Shown here piece after piece: positions 36,188 through 45,246 of a DNA stretch of 64,000 bases. Position 1 is the stretch's first letter, and every line of letters begins with the position of its first letter. A program made the translations under genes and the position numbers. This DNA is from Gemmatimonadales bacterium (GTDB lineage Bacteria > Gemmatimonadota > Glassbacteria > GWA2-58-10). The notes below the pieces were generated by a model. The model searched no databases. It saw nothing but the letters and a program-made list of their open reading frames with translations, and was not told the DNA's origin. The stretch is from assembly GCA_024278175.1 (NCBI GenBank), contig JAJRTS010000078.1:1-64000 (forward strand), given 5' to 3'.

Positions 36188-36664
36188 AAAAGCAATAACT
36201 CCCGCCTGCCTTCGGCAGGCTCCTCCCTTTATACAAGGGGGAATTTGCTACCCAGCCTGTAGCCGCGAAATTTTCTGCTATCGCGGTTCAAAATAATTTT
36301 TCGGTTGATTGTCCTTCGAAAGACCGTTCCTTCCCGCGTAGGGGCGAGGCATGCCTCGCCCGCAAAGGATACAGCAGACGCACAGGTTGACGGGCGACAC
36401 ATGTGTCGCCCCTACGATTTTCTACAGCAAAGGACGTTTTTCTGTACCATTCTCAGGATTTTCTATCCTTTTCAGAAAAACTTTTGACAACAACTCTAAA
36501 TGGCTGTGTGTTGCATCTTCATTACCTGCTTGACCATCAAATTACAGCACCACTTGGCAAAGGAGTAACAGGGGGGGGAAAGTACTATCCTGTTGGTCAT
36601 GTTTTCGGTAGATTAAGTTTACTTTTCCAGCTATAATCCGTCTCATGCATCCAGGGAGTGAGAT
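36188..36664. other. Intergenic region rich in short palindromic repeats
   Basis: No credible gene in the roughly 550 nt between transketolase and the tricorn-like gene. From left to right: a hairpin GCCTGCC-TTC-GGCAGGC (36204-36220); a CCTCCCTTTATACAAGGGGG unit (36222-36241); the paired palindromic element at 36337-36416; a further G-run near 36570-36578; and a TATAAT box at 36632-36637 that may serve the downstream gene. Confidence 0.55.
36337..36416. repeat. 80-bp composite palindromic repeat element
   Basis: CGTAGGGGCGA at 36337-36347 is inverted as TCGCCCCTACG at 36406-36416, giving 11-bp terminal repeats. Each end also forms its own perfect 20-bp palindrome: GGGCGAGGCATGCCTCGCCC at 36342-36361 and GGGCGACACATGTGTCGCCC at 36392-36411. 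This resembles widely scattered GTAGGGGCGA-type intergenic repeats of bacteria; noncoding. Confidence 0.75.
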
Positions 36665-39600
36665 ATGAGTTACAGGCTCTGCCGTCCGGCGCTGATTCTT
36701 TTCTTGTCGCTTGTTTCCTTGGCTGGTCTGGCCGCTGATGATAACGCCAACTGGGGCGGCCCGTTTGTGCGCCATCCGTCGATCAGCCCCGATGGCCGCA
36801 CAGTGGCGTTCTCCTGGGCCGGTGATATCTGGACCGTACCCGCCGGGGGCGGAGCCGCGCGCAGGATCACGGTGCACCCGGCCTACGACTCCAACCCGGT
36901 GTTCTCGCCCAGCGGGAAACTGATCGCGTTCGGCAGCGACAGAGCGGGCAATAATGACGTGTTTGCTATCGACACGGCCGGGGCCGGCGAACCGGTGCAG
37001 CTTACCTATCACGGTTCATCCGACCGGCCGGTGGGCTGGACTCCCGACGGGCTTGATGTGATTTTCCTGGCCGTGCGCGATCTCAGTCCGCGCCGGATCG
37101 CCACTCCCTACCGTGTGCCCGCCGATGGCTCGCGGATGCCCTCGAAGCTCTGGAGCGTGCTGGCCATGCACACGGCGATTTCCCCGGATGGCGGCACCTA
37201 CGCGTTCACCCGCGGATACTCACCCTGGTACCGCAAGCATTACCGTGGCAGCGGTAACTACGATATCTGGCTCTATAACCCGGCCGACAGCAGTTACAGA
37301 CAGTTCACCGCCGGCGACGCCTCGGAGATCAACCCGATGTTCGCCGGGCCTGACAAGCGGTTGTACTACGTCAGTGAGCGCGATGGGACGTTCAACCTCT
37401 ACCGCAAGCCGCTCGGCAGTGCGCCGGAAGAGGCCGGTGAGCAGTTGACCCGCTTTAGTGGCGACGGGATCCGTCGCAGCGCGATCAGTGCCGACGGCGC
37501 CACAGCGGTATTCAGCCGGGGTACCGACATTTACCTGCTGAGTCTGGGCCGGCCCGGCGAGCCGCGCAGGCTGCGGGTGCGCCTCCCCGCCGACTCCCGC
37601 AGCAACGCCACTGTCTGGGAGACGTTCACCCGTGACACCGAAAGTTTCACCGTTTCCCCGGACGAAAAACAGGCGGCGGCGATTGTGCGCGGCGAGCTGT
37701 TCGTGGTGGAGAACGTGGAGGATGGGATAACCAGGCGGCTCAGCAGCACGGTCACCCGCGAGACCGGCCCGGCCTGGATGCCGGATTCGGTGTCGTTGCT
37801 CTTTACTTCTGACAGCGCGGGCAGCCAGGACATTTACCGGATCGCCAGCGCGGACAGCGCCCTGCCCATGCTCTACCGCGCCAGGCATTTCAAGCTCGAA
37901 CGGCTGACATCCGGCTCACAGGACGAGCACAGCCCAACTCCCTCGCCCGACGGCAAAAAAATCGCTTTCGTGCGCGGCCGTGGCGACCTGATGGTGATGG
38001 ACTCAGACGGCTCCAGGCCCCGCATGCTGGTAGCGGGCTGGGATGAACCAAAATTTCGCTGGTCGCCGGACAGCCGCTGGCTTGCCTACAGCCGCAACGA
38101 TATCGAGTTCAACGAGGACGTCTGGATCGTGCCCGCCGACGGGGCGGCCGGGCCGGTGAACGTGACCCGTCACCCGGACGCCGATTCGGACCCGGTGTGG
38201 AGCCTCGACGGCCGCAAGCTGGGCTTCCGCAGCCGTCGCAACGGAGACAACAATGTCGATGTCTATTTCATCTACCTTCGCAAGGACGACCAGGAACTCT
38301 CCCCCGATCAACGCCGCTGGCGCGAGCAGGACGAGAAACAGCAGGAGGAGGACAAGCAAGATGCCGTGCCGGAGGTGCGGATCGATTTCGAGCGGATTCA
38401 CGAGCGGATCGTGCGGGTAAGCTCGCTGCCCGGTGATGAGGGCGCGCCGTCAATCTCACCCGACAGCAAAACATTCGCGTTCGGGGCCTCCACCGATAGT
38501 GAAAACGACCTTTACACAGTAGACTGGAACGGTAAAAACCTGACCCGGCTAACCACGGGCGGCCACTCTCCCGCGGGCATTCAGTACTCTCCCGACGGCA
38601 AAACGATCTACTACCTGCGCTCCGGTGGCCGTCCCCACAAGCTAACCGTGGCCGCTAAAAAGACCGAGGCCCTGCCGCTGGCCGCACGGATGGATATCGA
38701 CATCCGCGCCGAGCGCAGGCAGGTGTTCCTGGAGGGCTGGCGGGTGCTGAACGACTACTTCTACGACCCCGGGTTCCACGGCGCAGACTGGAGCGCCATG
38801 CGCGATAAGTACCTCCCCGCCGTGGAGGCGGGAATCCCGGCGCGGGAGGATTTCGACGACCTGGTGCGGCTGATGCTCGGCGAGCTCAACGCCAGCCACC
38901 TGGGGATATATCCTCCGGGCGATGGAAACAAGACCGTGCCCGTGGGCGCGCTGGGCGTGCGGCTCAATGAAACGTTCGAGGGCCCGGGATTCAAGGTAGC
39001 CGAAGTGCTCAGTCGCGGCCCCGCCGACCGTGAGGAGAGCCGCCTGGCCGCGGGAGACGTTATCACGTCCGTAGCGGGACAGGCCGCCCTGCCGGGCGAC
39101 AACCTCTACCGTCTGCTCTACGACGCTGTCGATAAACTTGTACTGCTCAAGGTCCGCTCTCCTGACGGCACGCAGCGCGAGGTGCTGATCCGGCCCACCG
39201 GTATCGGCGGCCAGAACGACCTGGTCTATCACGACTGGGTGGACAAGCGCCGTGCGATAGTCGACAGCCTCTCAGGCGGCAGGCTGGGCTATATTCATAT
39301 CCGCGCCATGGGTTGGAGCAGTTTCGAGGAGTTCGAGCGCGAGCTCTACAGCGAATGCCACGGCAAGGACGCCCTTGTAATCGATGTGCGCAACAACCCC
39401 GGCGGCTGGATCACCGACTATTTGCTGGCGGTGCTGAGCGTTAAACGTCACGCGTGGACAATCCCGCGTGGAGCCAAAAACAGCGGCTACCCCCAGGACC
39501 GCCTGCCTGTCTATAGCTGGGTCAAGCCGGTTGCCACGCTGTGCAACGAGCTCTCGTTCAGCAACGCCGAGATTTTCTCCCATGCTTTCAAGACCCTCGG

Positions 39601-39847
39601 CCTCGGCCCGCTGGTCGGCCAGACCACCGGAGGCGCGGTTATCTCCACCGGCGGAACCCGCCTGATCGATGGCTCCCTCTTCCGCGTTCCCTTCCGCGGC
39701 TGGTACGTACAGGGCAGCGGAATCAACATGGAACGCCAGGGCGCCGTGCCCGATATTGTCGTCCCTGAGCCGCCGGGCGAGGAGGGCAGCGGCGCCGACA
39801 GCCAACTGGCCCGGGCCGTGGGAGCGCTGATGGAGCGAATCAGGTAA
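36665..39847 (+). CDS. Tricorn-like exported protease (beta-propellers, PDZ, S41 domain)
   Basis: 1060 residues, close to archaeal tricorn. A signal peptide (LILFLSLVSLAGLAADD) suggests export, unlike cytosolic archaeal tricorn. Residues about 30-670 are TolB/WD-like blades with repeated SPDGRTVAF, SPSGKLIAFGSD, SPDGKKIAFVRG and SPDGKTIYYLRS units. Around 690-780 lies the C1 helical bundle (FLEGWRVLNDYFYDPGFHG, NASHLGIYPP with the Ser-His pair), then a PDZ domain and the S41 core (ALVIDVRNNPGGWITDYL, CNELSFSNAEIFSHAFKTLG with the nucleophile Ser, LVGQTTGGAVISTGG). It degrades peptides released upstream by other proteases. A likely -10 box lies at 36632. Confidence 0.9.
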   Translation: MSYRLCRPALILFLSLVSLAGLAADDNANWGGPFVRHPSISPDGRTVAFSWAGDIWTVPAGGGAARRITVHPAYDSNPVFSPSGKLIAFGSDRAGNNDVFAIDTAGAGEPVQLTYHGSSDRPVGWTPDGLDVIFLAVRDLSPRRIATPYRVPADGSRMPSKLWSVLAMHTAISPDGGTYAFTRGYSPWYRKHYRGSGNYDIWLYNPADSSYRQFTAGDASEINPMFAGPDKRLYYVSERDGTFNLYRKPLGSAPEEAGEQLTRFSGDGIRRSAISADGATAVFSRGTDIYLLSLGRPGEPRRLRVRLPADSRSNATVWETFTRDTESFTVSPDEKQAAAIVRGELFVVENVEDGITRRLSSTVTRETGPAWMPDSVSLLFTSDSAGSQDIYRIASADSALPMLYRARHFKLERLTSGSQDEHSPTPSPDGKKIAFVRGRGDLMVMDSDGSRPRMLVAGWDEPKFRWSPDSRWLAYSRNDIEFNEDVWIVPADGAAGPVNVTRHPDADSDPVWSLDGRKLGFRSRRNGDNNVDVYFIYLRKDDQELSPDQRRWREQDEKQQEEDKQDAVPEVRIDFERIHERIVRVSSLPGDEGAPSISPDSKTFAFGASTDSENDLYTVDWNGKNLTRLTTGGHSPAGIQYSPDGKTIYYLRSGGRPHKLTVAAKKTEALPLAARMDIDIRAERRQVFLEGWRVLNDYFYDPGFHGADWSAMRDKYLPAVEAGIPAREDFDDLVRLMLGELNASHLGIYPPGDGNKTVPVGALGVRLNETFEGPGFKVAEVLSRGPADREESRLAAGDVITSVAGQAALPGDNLYRLLYDAVDKLVLLKVRSPDGTQREVLIRPTGIGGQNDLVYHDWVDKRRAIVDSLSGGRLGYIHIRAMGWSSFEEFERELYSECHGKDALVIDVRNNPGGWITDYLLAVLSVKRHAWTIPRGAKNSGYPQDRLPVYSWVKPVATLCNELSFSNAEIFSHAFKTLGLGPLVGQTTGGAVISTGGTRLIDGSLFRVPFRGWYVQGSGINMERQGAVPDIVVPEPPGEEGSGADSQLARAVGALMERIR

Positions 39848-40171
39848 AACCGTAAGGCAAAAGCGAGCAGGCGGGCCAGGCATGATTTATGCTCAACTCA
39901 AAGCGCTTAAATAACTTACACCGCCGACGATATTGCATAAATCATGCCTGGCCCGCTCGTATCATCAGATGTATTTATTCCTTTTCCTTCTCTCACAGCA
40001 GGGCAGTTGAATATTTTGGGGCGGCCCGCTAAATTATGGCCCTGGCAAGGAAATACTGTTATATTTGTCGACAAAGGAAGTCCCTTCAAACTACCCGCTT
40101 TTTGCGACCAGACCAATTCAGAATCCAATGAATCGTATAAGCCCAGCTAATTGATCAAAGGAGCCGTTGCT
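39848..40171. other. Intergenic region with a 22-bp perfect inverted repeat
   Basis: The arms GCGGGCCAGGCATGATTTATGC (39871-39892) and its exact complement (39935-39956) bracket 42 nt. It may form a very stable hairpin that ends tricorn transcription, or be a small mobile-element remnant. The rest is AT-richer with no gene. Confidence 0.6.
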
Positions 40172-41218
40172 ATGGACAAGGTACGTATCGGAATGATCGG
40201 CAGTAAATTCGCCGCGGACTTTCACGCGGACAGCCACGCGCGTAACCCTTATGCCGAGATCGTAGCGATTGCCGCGCTGGACGGGCTTGAAGAATATTGC
40301 GAAAAGTGGAACGTTCCCGATTCCACCACCGACTATAAGGAACTCTGCCGCCGCGATGATATCGACGTGATCGATGTCTGCGTGCCCAACTTCCTGCACC
40401 ACGAAGTCGTGATGGAGGCTGCGGCCAACAACAAGCAGATTATCTGTGAAAAGCCTTTGGCCACCACGGTTGAGGACGCAAAGGAAATGGTGGAGTTCTG
40501 TAAAAAGCAGGGCGTTCTGCTGTTCTATGCCGAAGACTGGGTGTTCGCTCCGGCGCTGGTGCGCGCCACTGAGCTGATCAAGGAGGGTGCTGTCGGCGAC
40601 ATGCTCTGGGTCAAGGCCAAAGAGGTCCACAACGGCAGCCACAGCCCGTTCGCGCAGCAGAAAAAATACTGCGGCGGCGGCGCGCTGTTCCACCTGGCCA
40701 TCCACCCTATCGGTTTCGTTCGCTACCTGTTCGGCGAGCCGGTAACCGAGGTCACCGGCTGGGTCACCGGCGGCGAGGATAAGAATTTTTATCACAAGAA
40801 TTATACCGGCGAGGACTGGGGCGCATGCATGCTCAAGTTCGAGTCCGGACGCTACGCGTTCTGCGAGGGCAACTACATCACGGTCGGCGGCATGGACGAC
40901 AAAGTTGAGATCTACGGTACGGAGGGCCGGCTGAATATCGACCTCACGTTCTCCAGCCCGATCCAGGCCTACAGCCGCCCCGGTTTCGAGTACGCCATCG
41001 AGAAAACCGACACCACCAAACACTGGACCTGGCCGGCGGTCGATGAGTTCGCCAACCTGGGCTACGTGGAGCAGTTGCGCTATTTTATCGACTGCGTCCG
41101 CAAGAACGAGCAGCCCAAGTTCGGTGTCAGCGCCGAGGACGGCCTGGCGGCGGTGGAAATCTGCATGGCCGCATACGAAAGCGCCGAGACCGGCAAGGTT
41201 GTTAAAGGTAAGTTCTAG
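40172..41218 (+). CDS. Gfo/Idh/MocA-family oxidoreductase
   Basis: 348 residues from ATG 40172, which has AAAGGAG 9 nt upstream. Rossmann fold VRIGMIGSKFAADFHADSHA, then VDVCVPNFLHHEVVMEAA-like segment and IICEKPLATTVEDAKEMV with the EKP lysine. The C-terminal domain has KYCGGGALFHLAIHPIGFVR (catalytic-type His) and YGTEGRLNIDLTF. Acts on a sugar or inositol-like substrate with NAD(P); which one is not visible. Only distantly similar to the dehydrogenase at 16686. Confidence 0.85.
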   Translation: MDKVRIGMIGSKFAADFHADSHARNPYAEIVAIAALDGLEEYCEKWNVPDSTTDYKELCRRDDIDVIDVCVPNFLHHEVVMEAAANNKQIICEKPLATTVEDAKEMVEFCKKQGVLLFYAEDWVFAPALVRATELIKEGAVGDMLWVKAKEVHNGSHSPFAQQKKYCGGGALFHLAIHPIGFVRYLFGEPVTEVTGWVTGGEDKNFYHKNYTGEDWGACMLKFESGRYAFCEGNYITVGGMDDKVEIYGTEGRLNIDLTFSSPIQAYSRPGFEYAIEKTDTTKHWTWPAVDEFANLGYVEQLRYFIDCVRKNEQPKFGVSAEDGLAAVEICMAAYESAETGKVVKGKF

Positions 41219-41248
41219 CTTAAGCTTGATGCAACACTGGAAAAACCA

Positions 41249-41290
41249 GAGCCCTCCGTGGTATCTTATCACGGAGGGCTTTTATTTCCT
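41249..41290 (+). terminator. Rho-independent terminator after the oxidoreductase
   Basis: AGCCCTCCGTG ... CACGGAGGGCT stem (41250-41260 / 41270-41280) with an 9-nt loop and TTTTATTT after it. The next gene starts 25 nt further on. Confidence 0.8.
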
Positions 41291-41314
41291 GCTAAACCGA
41301 ACATGGAGCCACTG

Positions 41315-42745
41315 ATGACTTTCAGGCGCATCCCGGCGTTAATTCTGTCATTCGCGTTCTGCTTCATCCTGCCGGCCACGTCCGCATTCGGCGCGCTCAC
41401 CGGTGAGCAGCAGCTTATTATCGAGCGGGGAATCCGTACAGAGCGCGATGGCTGGATATTCCTTCACACCGAGGGCGGCCCCTTTCAGCGCGGCTTCCAG
41501 CAGGGCTACCTGCTCTCTCCCGAGATCGTCAAGGGAATCGGGATAGACCGCAACCTGATCTACCGGCAGACCCCGAAAAACTTCGAGTTCTTCCGCGAAC
41601 AGGCCCTGAGGATGTGGGATAAAAAACTGCCTAAGGAAATCCGCCTTGAGCTCGAAGGCCTGGCAGCGGGGCTGGCAGCGGCCGGGGCGGACAGCATCTC
41701 GTTCGGCGACATGCTGGTCCACAATGCGATCCACGAACTGCTCTGGTACTGGTGGCCCTGGGCTCACAAGGAACTGGCCGAGCGCATTCCGGAGGACGAC
41801 AAGCACGACGGGTGCAGCGCGTTTATCGCCACGGGCGGCGCCACCACGGACGGCCGGATCGTGATGGGCCACAACACCTGGACCAACTACTCTTTCGCCT
41901 CGTTCCGCAACGTGATCGCCGACATCGCCCCCGACGACGGCCAGCGGATGATCATGCACACCAGCGCCGGGTTCATCCACTCCGGCAGCGACTTTTTCGT
42001 CTGCTCCAGCGGCATTATCGGCACGGAAACCACGATCGGCAATTACAAGGAAGTCTACGACACCACGGGAGTTCCCGAGTTCGCCCGTGTGCGTAAGGCG
42101 ATGCAGTACGCCCGGTCCCTGGAGCAGTGGAAGGATATCATGCTCGAGGACAATTCCGGCGGTTACGCCAACAGTTGGCTGCTGGGCGATACGCGCAGCG
42201 GCGAGATCGCCCGCCTGGAACTGGGCACCGGGTACCACGCCTGGGAGAAAAAGAGCGACGGCGTGTTCCACGGCTCCAATATCGCTTCCGACCGCGAGTT
42301 GCTGGCAAACGAAACAAAGACCAACATCAGCGACATCCGCGCCAGCAACGTAGCGCGCAAGGTGGCCTGGCAACGCCTGCTTAAGCGCTACTACGGCAGG
42401 ATCGACACGGATATCGCAAAGATAATGCTGGCCGATCACTACGATGCCTGGCTGGGACGGGTCAACCCCGGCGCCCGCAGTATCTGCGGCCATGCCGAGC
42501 TGGCAGACGGGCTCACCAACCCCACCACCGGCACGCCGTTCTATCCTTCGGGGGCTATCGACGCCAAGGTTGTGGACAGCCGGATGGCGGAAAAAATGCA
42601 AATCTGGGCGCGCTGGGGCAGTTCCTGCGGCAAGCCGTTCTGGGCCGATGAGTTCCTGGAGCGGCACCCGCAGTACGAGTGGCTGCGCGGCTTCATGGAC
42701 AGCCGCCCCTCGCGCGAATGGACATTGTTTGAAAAGGAGGAGTAA
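41315..42745 (+). CDS. Exported C45-type Ntn hydrolase / phospholipase B-like protein
   Basis: 476 residues from ATG 41315 (GGAG 7 nt upstream), giving a signal peptide FRRIPALILSFAFCFILPAT. The mature sequence has the acyl-transferase/C45 pattern: HTEGGPFQRGFQQGYLLSPE, then DDKHDGCSAFIATGGATTDG, where Cys167 would become the N-terminal nucleophile after self-cleavage, and VMGHNTWTNY. Related enzymes hydrolyse or transfer acyl groups (penicillin acyltransferase, phospholipase B, lysosomal-type amidases). Natural substrate unknown. The MOSC gene starts 5 nt downstream. Confidence 0.75.
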   Translation: MTFRRIPALILSFAFCFILPATSAFGALTGEQQLIIERGIRTERDGWIFLHTEGGPFQRGFQQGYLLSPEIVKGIGIDRNLIYRQTPKNFEFFREQALRMWDKKLPKEIRLELEGLAAGLAAAGADSISFGDMLVHNAIHELLWYWWPWAHKELAERIPEDDKHDGCSAFIATGGATTDGRIVMGHNTWTNYSFASFRNVIADIAPDDGQRMIMHTSAGFIHSGSDFFVCSSGIIGTETTIGNYKEVYDTTGVPEFARVRKAMQYARSLEQWKDIMLEDNSGGYANSWLLGDTRSGEIARLELGTGYHAWEKKSDGVFHGSNIASDRELLANETKTNISDIRASNVARKVAWQRLLKRYYGRIDTDIAKIMLADHYDAWLGRVNPGARSICGHAELADGLTNPTTGTPFYPSGAIDAKVVDSRMAEKMQIWARWGSSCGKPFWADEFLERHPQYEWLRGFMDSRPSREWTLFEKEE

Positions 42746-42749
42746 GGCT

Positions 42750-43421
42750 GTGAAGAGTGATCCCCAACCAACAAACACTCCGCTGAAATTGCTGGCTGTA
42801 TGCGTAGGCCCCCCCCGCGAGGTGATTATCGGCGGCAAGCCCGTGATGACCGGGATCTACAAAAAACCGGCGGAGGGCCGCGTGATGCTGCGCCGCCTCA
42901 ACCTCGACGGCGACGGGCAGGCCGACCCCGCCAACCACGGCGGCGAGCTGAAGGCTGTCTACGCCTATCCCTGGGAGAACTATGCCTTCTGGGCGGAAAA
43001 GCTCGGCCGCGACGACCTGGAGCCGGGCAGCTTCGGTGAAAATTTCACCGTGCAGGGCTTGACCGAGCAGTCGGTTATTATCGGCGACATTTACCGCATC
43101 GGCAGGACGCTGGTGCAGGTGACCGACCCGCGGCAGCCTTGTTTCAAGCTCGGCCACATGCTGGGCGATCCCACGTTCCCTGAGCGCTTCCGCGCCGAGG
43201 GCCGGCCGGGCTTTTACCTGCGGGTGGAGCAGGAAGGCGAGGTTGGAGCCGGCGATGAGATAACGCTGGTGCAGCGCGGCGAGTGCGGGATAAGTATCCG
43301 GCGGCTGTGGGAGCTGGTTTACTCCGCTGCGCGCGACCCGGAACTGGCCGCGCGCGCCGCGCGGCATCCGCTGGTCTGCGACAGCTGGCGGAAAAAACTG
43401 GTAAAGTCGGCAAACCCTTAA
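42750..43421 (+). CDS. MOSC-domain protein (YiiM-like)
   Basis: 223 residues from GTG 42750, preceded by AAGGAGG at 42734-42740 inside the end of the C45 gene. MOSC core: GGKPVMTGIYKKPAEGRVML, DPANHGGELKAVYAYPWENY, LEPGSFGENFTVQGLTEQSV, and VTDPRQPCFKLGHMLGDP containing the conserved Cys. The C-terminal helices form the 3-alpha domain. YiiM-type proteins reduce N-hydroxylated compounds with molybdenum cofactor. No molybdenum-cofactor biosynthesis genes are in the window. Confidence 0.88.
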   Translation: MKSDPQPTNTPLKLLAVCVGPPREVIIGGKPVMTGIYKKPAEGRVMLRRLNLDGDGQADPANHGGELKAVYAYPWENYAFWAEKLGRDDLEPGSFGENFTVQGLTEQSVIIGDIYRIGRTLVQVTDPRQPCFKLGHMLGDPTFPERFRAEGRPGFYLRVEQEGEVGAGDEITLVQRGECGISIRRLWELVYSAARDPELAARAARHPLVCDSWRKKLVKSANP

Positions 43422-43426
43422 TCGGA

Positions 43427-44080
43427 TCAGCGTTTATAACTCAGCGCCACGCCATCGCCGCTGGTGGTCAGCATCACGGTTCGCAGTTCCGGGTGGTTCT
43501 GCACGTAGTCCAGGTAGTCCCGCATGGCGTCGGCCTGCTTGATCGCGTTGTGGGCCACGATCACCCCGCCGGCCGGAATATTATCCCAGACCGCTTTCAG
43601 GTAAGCCAGGTACTGGCCCTTGGCCGCGTCCAGGAACACGAAATCATACGTTCCTTCCAGTTTGGGTAATTCCTCCAGCGCATCGCCCTCGATCAGGGTA
43701 ATCAACTCGCTCACTCCCGCCTGACCGAAATGCTTGCGGGCCAGCTCAGCCCGCTCATGGTCAATTTCCAGCGTGGTCAGCTTGCCGCCGGTTTTGCGCA
43801 GGCCCAGGGCCGTCCAGATCGCGCTGACTCCGTCCGAGGTGCCCACCTCCAGCATGTGCTTCGTCCCGTTTATCCGCACCAGCATCTGCAGCAGACGGCC
43901 GTCCTGGGGCGGCACGTTCCACATGCGGTTGCCGCTGCCCCACTCGTGGAGTTCCTGCAGCAGGCGGTAAACCGGCTGCTCCAACTCACTGTCCGTAAAG
44001 GTCGGCGCCTGGGCCCGCAGCGATGCAAATCCCAGCGGAACCATCGCGGCGGCCAGCAGGAATATCAGGATGGCTTTCAT
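43427..44080 (-). CDS. Predicted exported O-methyltransferase-like protein
   Basis: 217 residues. Starts with a typical signal sequence (MKAILIFLLAAAMVPLGFAS LRAQ), then a class I O-methyltransferase fold: HMLEVGTSDGVSAIWTALGL (motif I), LTTLEIDHERAELARKHF, VSELITLIEGDALEELP and DFVFLDAAKGQYLAYLK (catechol/caffeoyl-CoA type). S-adenosylmethionine is not expected outside the cytoplasm, so either the hydrophobic start is a membrane anchor facing inward or the protein has another role. AGGATATT site. Convergent with the MOSC gene, 5 nt apart. Confidence 0.78.
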   Translation of the reverse strand: MKAILIFLLAAAMVPLGFASLRAQAPTFTDSELEQPVYRLLQELHEWGSGNRMWNVPPQDGRLLQMLVRINGTKHMLEVGTSDGVSAIWTALGLRKTGGKLTTLEIDHERAELARKHFGQAGVSELITLIEGDALEELPKLEGTYDFVFLDAAKGQYLAYLKAVWDNIPAGGVIVAHNAIKQADAMRDYLDYVQNHPELRTVMLTTSGDGVALSYKR

Positions 44081-44100
44081 GGAATATCCTCCCGTCTACC

Positions 44101-44150
44101 TGGAAAATCCCCTCTTGAGAGGGGTGTCCGCAAATGCGGACGGGGTGTGT
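44101..44150. repeat. G/C-run palindromic intergenic repeat
   Basis: Two adjacent palindromes: CCCCTC-TTGA-GAGGGG at 44109-44124 and GTCCGCA-AA-TGCGGAC at 44126-44141, flanked by AAAATCC and GGGGTGTGT. Same style as the repeat near 19366; noncoding, between two minus-strand genes. Confidence 0.65.
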
Positions 44151-44170
44151 AAAGTTACACAAGGCGAGGC

Positions 44171-45145
44171 TCACTCGGTAAAGCTCACCTTGCGGCCGGA
44201 CCAGCCCTCGTATTCGTCAATCACGTCCTGACGGCTGACCCACGGTTTGTAGACCAGCCTCGCCTTGTAGCCGTAGCTCTGCCCCACTTGATAATCATGG
44301 ATGATAAACTGCCAGTCCCAGGCCGGGTTGGTGCCGGGCCCCACTGGCGAGCCGCTGGTAGGCGAATGGGAGAAACGGATCGCGCCCGGCTCCGCTTCGA
44401 ACATGATAATATGCACCATCCCGTCACGCACGCCGTAGTAAAACGGGTAGGCGTAGGCACTGTCGGCAAACGTGTTGTAGAGCATCTTTCTGTGCTCCGG
44501 GTGGAACGAGATATCGCGGACATCCTCCTGGTAGCGCACGGTGCCGTTGGTGGAGTGGGCCGCGGTTTTCCAGCTTACCCACTGCCGTTTGCGGCTGTCC
44601 CTGTGGGAGCCGATATAGTAGATCGGCTTTTCGTTTTCGTCCGTGGTGTTGATGTAGCTGGCCCAGAACAGGCCGATATACCCCCTGTCGAACGTTTCCT
44701 TGCGCGGGATGCAGAAAAAATCCATGTCGATATAGTGGGGCGCGTTCACGGTGTAGGTGGTCCAGCTTTCAAGGCGGTGAAGGTTGCTGGGGGGCATGTG
44801 AAGCTGTACACTGGTCTCATCGAGCTGGTGCAGCACCAACTCCGTTGACCTCGGCTCGAACAGCGCCTCCACAGGTTCCCACCATTTCTCGCCGTCCCAG
44901 ATATGCTCGAAATTCATCCCGGCTATCCGCGGCCAGAAGTGATTGCCGGGTTTGGCCTTGTGCGAGAGGTACGCCACTCCGTTGTACCATGCCCGGTGGC
45001 CCTCGTACCCGGCGTTGTCCGCAATTATCGCCTCCAGGTCTCCGGCCTTAATTGTTACATGGGACCGGTAGGGCTGCTCCTGTTGCGCCAGAATCCCGGA
45101 TACAACCAGGCATAAAGCGACTGCTACCGCGGCGGCTCGATTCAT
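44171..45145 (-). CDS. Secreted protein of unknown function (beta-rich, carbohydrate-type context)
   Basis: 324 residues. Signal peptide NRAAAVAVALCLVVSGILAQ. The mature part is Trp/Tyr/His-rich with beta strands typical of carbohydrate-binding or galactose-mutarotase-like folds: VTIKAGDLEAIIADNAGYEG, NHFWPRIAGMNFEHIWDG, YWxF-like HYIDMDFFCIPRKETF, and WDWQFIIHDYQVGQSYGY. No family named with confidence; DUF4861-type proteins are one possibility. Same strand as the downstream O-methyltransferase-like gene. Confidence 0.6.
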   Translation of the reverse strand: MNRAAAVAVALCLVVSGILAQQEQPYRSHVTIKAGDLEAIIADNAGYEGHRAWYNGVAYLSHKAKPGNHFWPRIAGMNFEHIWDGEKWWEPVEALFEPRSTELVLHQLDETSVQLHMPPSNLHRLESWTTYTVNAPHYIDMDFFCIPRKETFDRGYIGLFWASYINTTDENEKPIYYIGSHRDSRKRQWVSWKTAAHSTNGTVRYQEDVRDISFHPEHRKMLYNTFADSAYAYPFYYGVRDGMVHIIMFEAEPGAIRFSHSPTSGSPVGPGTNPAWDWQFIIHDYQVGQSYGYKARLVYKPWVSRQDVIDEYEGWSGRKVSFTE

Positions 45146-45183
45146 CTATCCCACTCCCTGCTGACGGTTGAAGCTTATAAACC

Positions 45184-45222
45184 CAAAAAGGGCCGGAAGC
45201 AAAAAACTTCCGGCCCTTCAAT
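45184..45222 (-). terminator. Rho-independent terminator of the PreA/PreT-like gene
   Basis: 12-bp stem AAGGGCCGGAAG (45188-45199) / CTTCCGGCCCTT (45207-45218), with T-rich sequence after the stem on the minus strand, 29 nt below the stop codon of the dehydrogenase fusion. Confidence 0.8.
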
Positions 45223-45246
45223 ACTAACCTGTTTTACAGGCTAAAG

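Noticed and set aside
36305-36636. Three overlapping short ORFs between transketolase and the tricorn-like gene
   Set aside because: They translate the palindromic repeat element and AT-rich DNA, without ribosome sites.
41348-42838. 496-codon minus-strand ORF opposite the C45 hydrolase
   Set aside because: Shadow of a gene with signal peptide, catalytic motif and ribosome site on the other strand.
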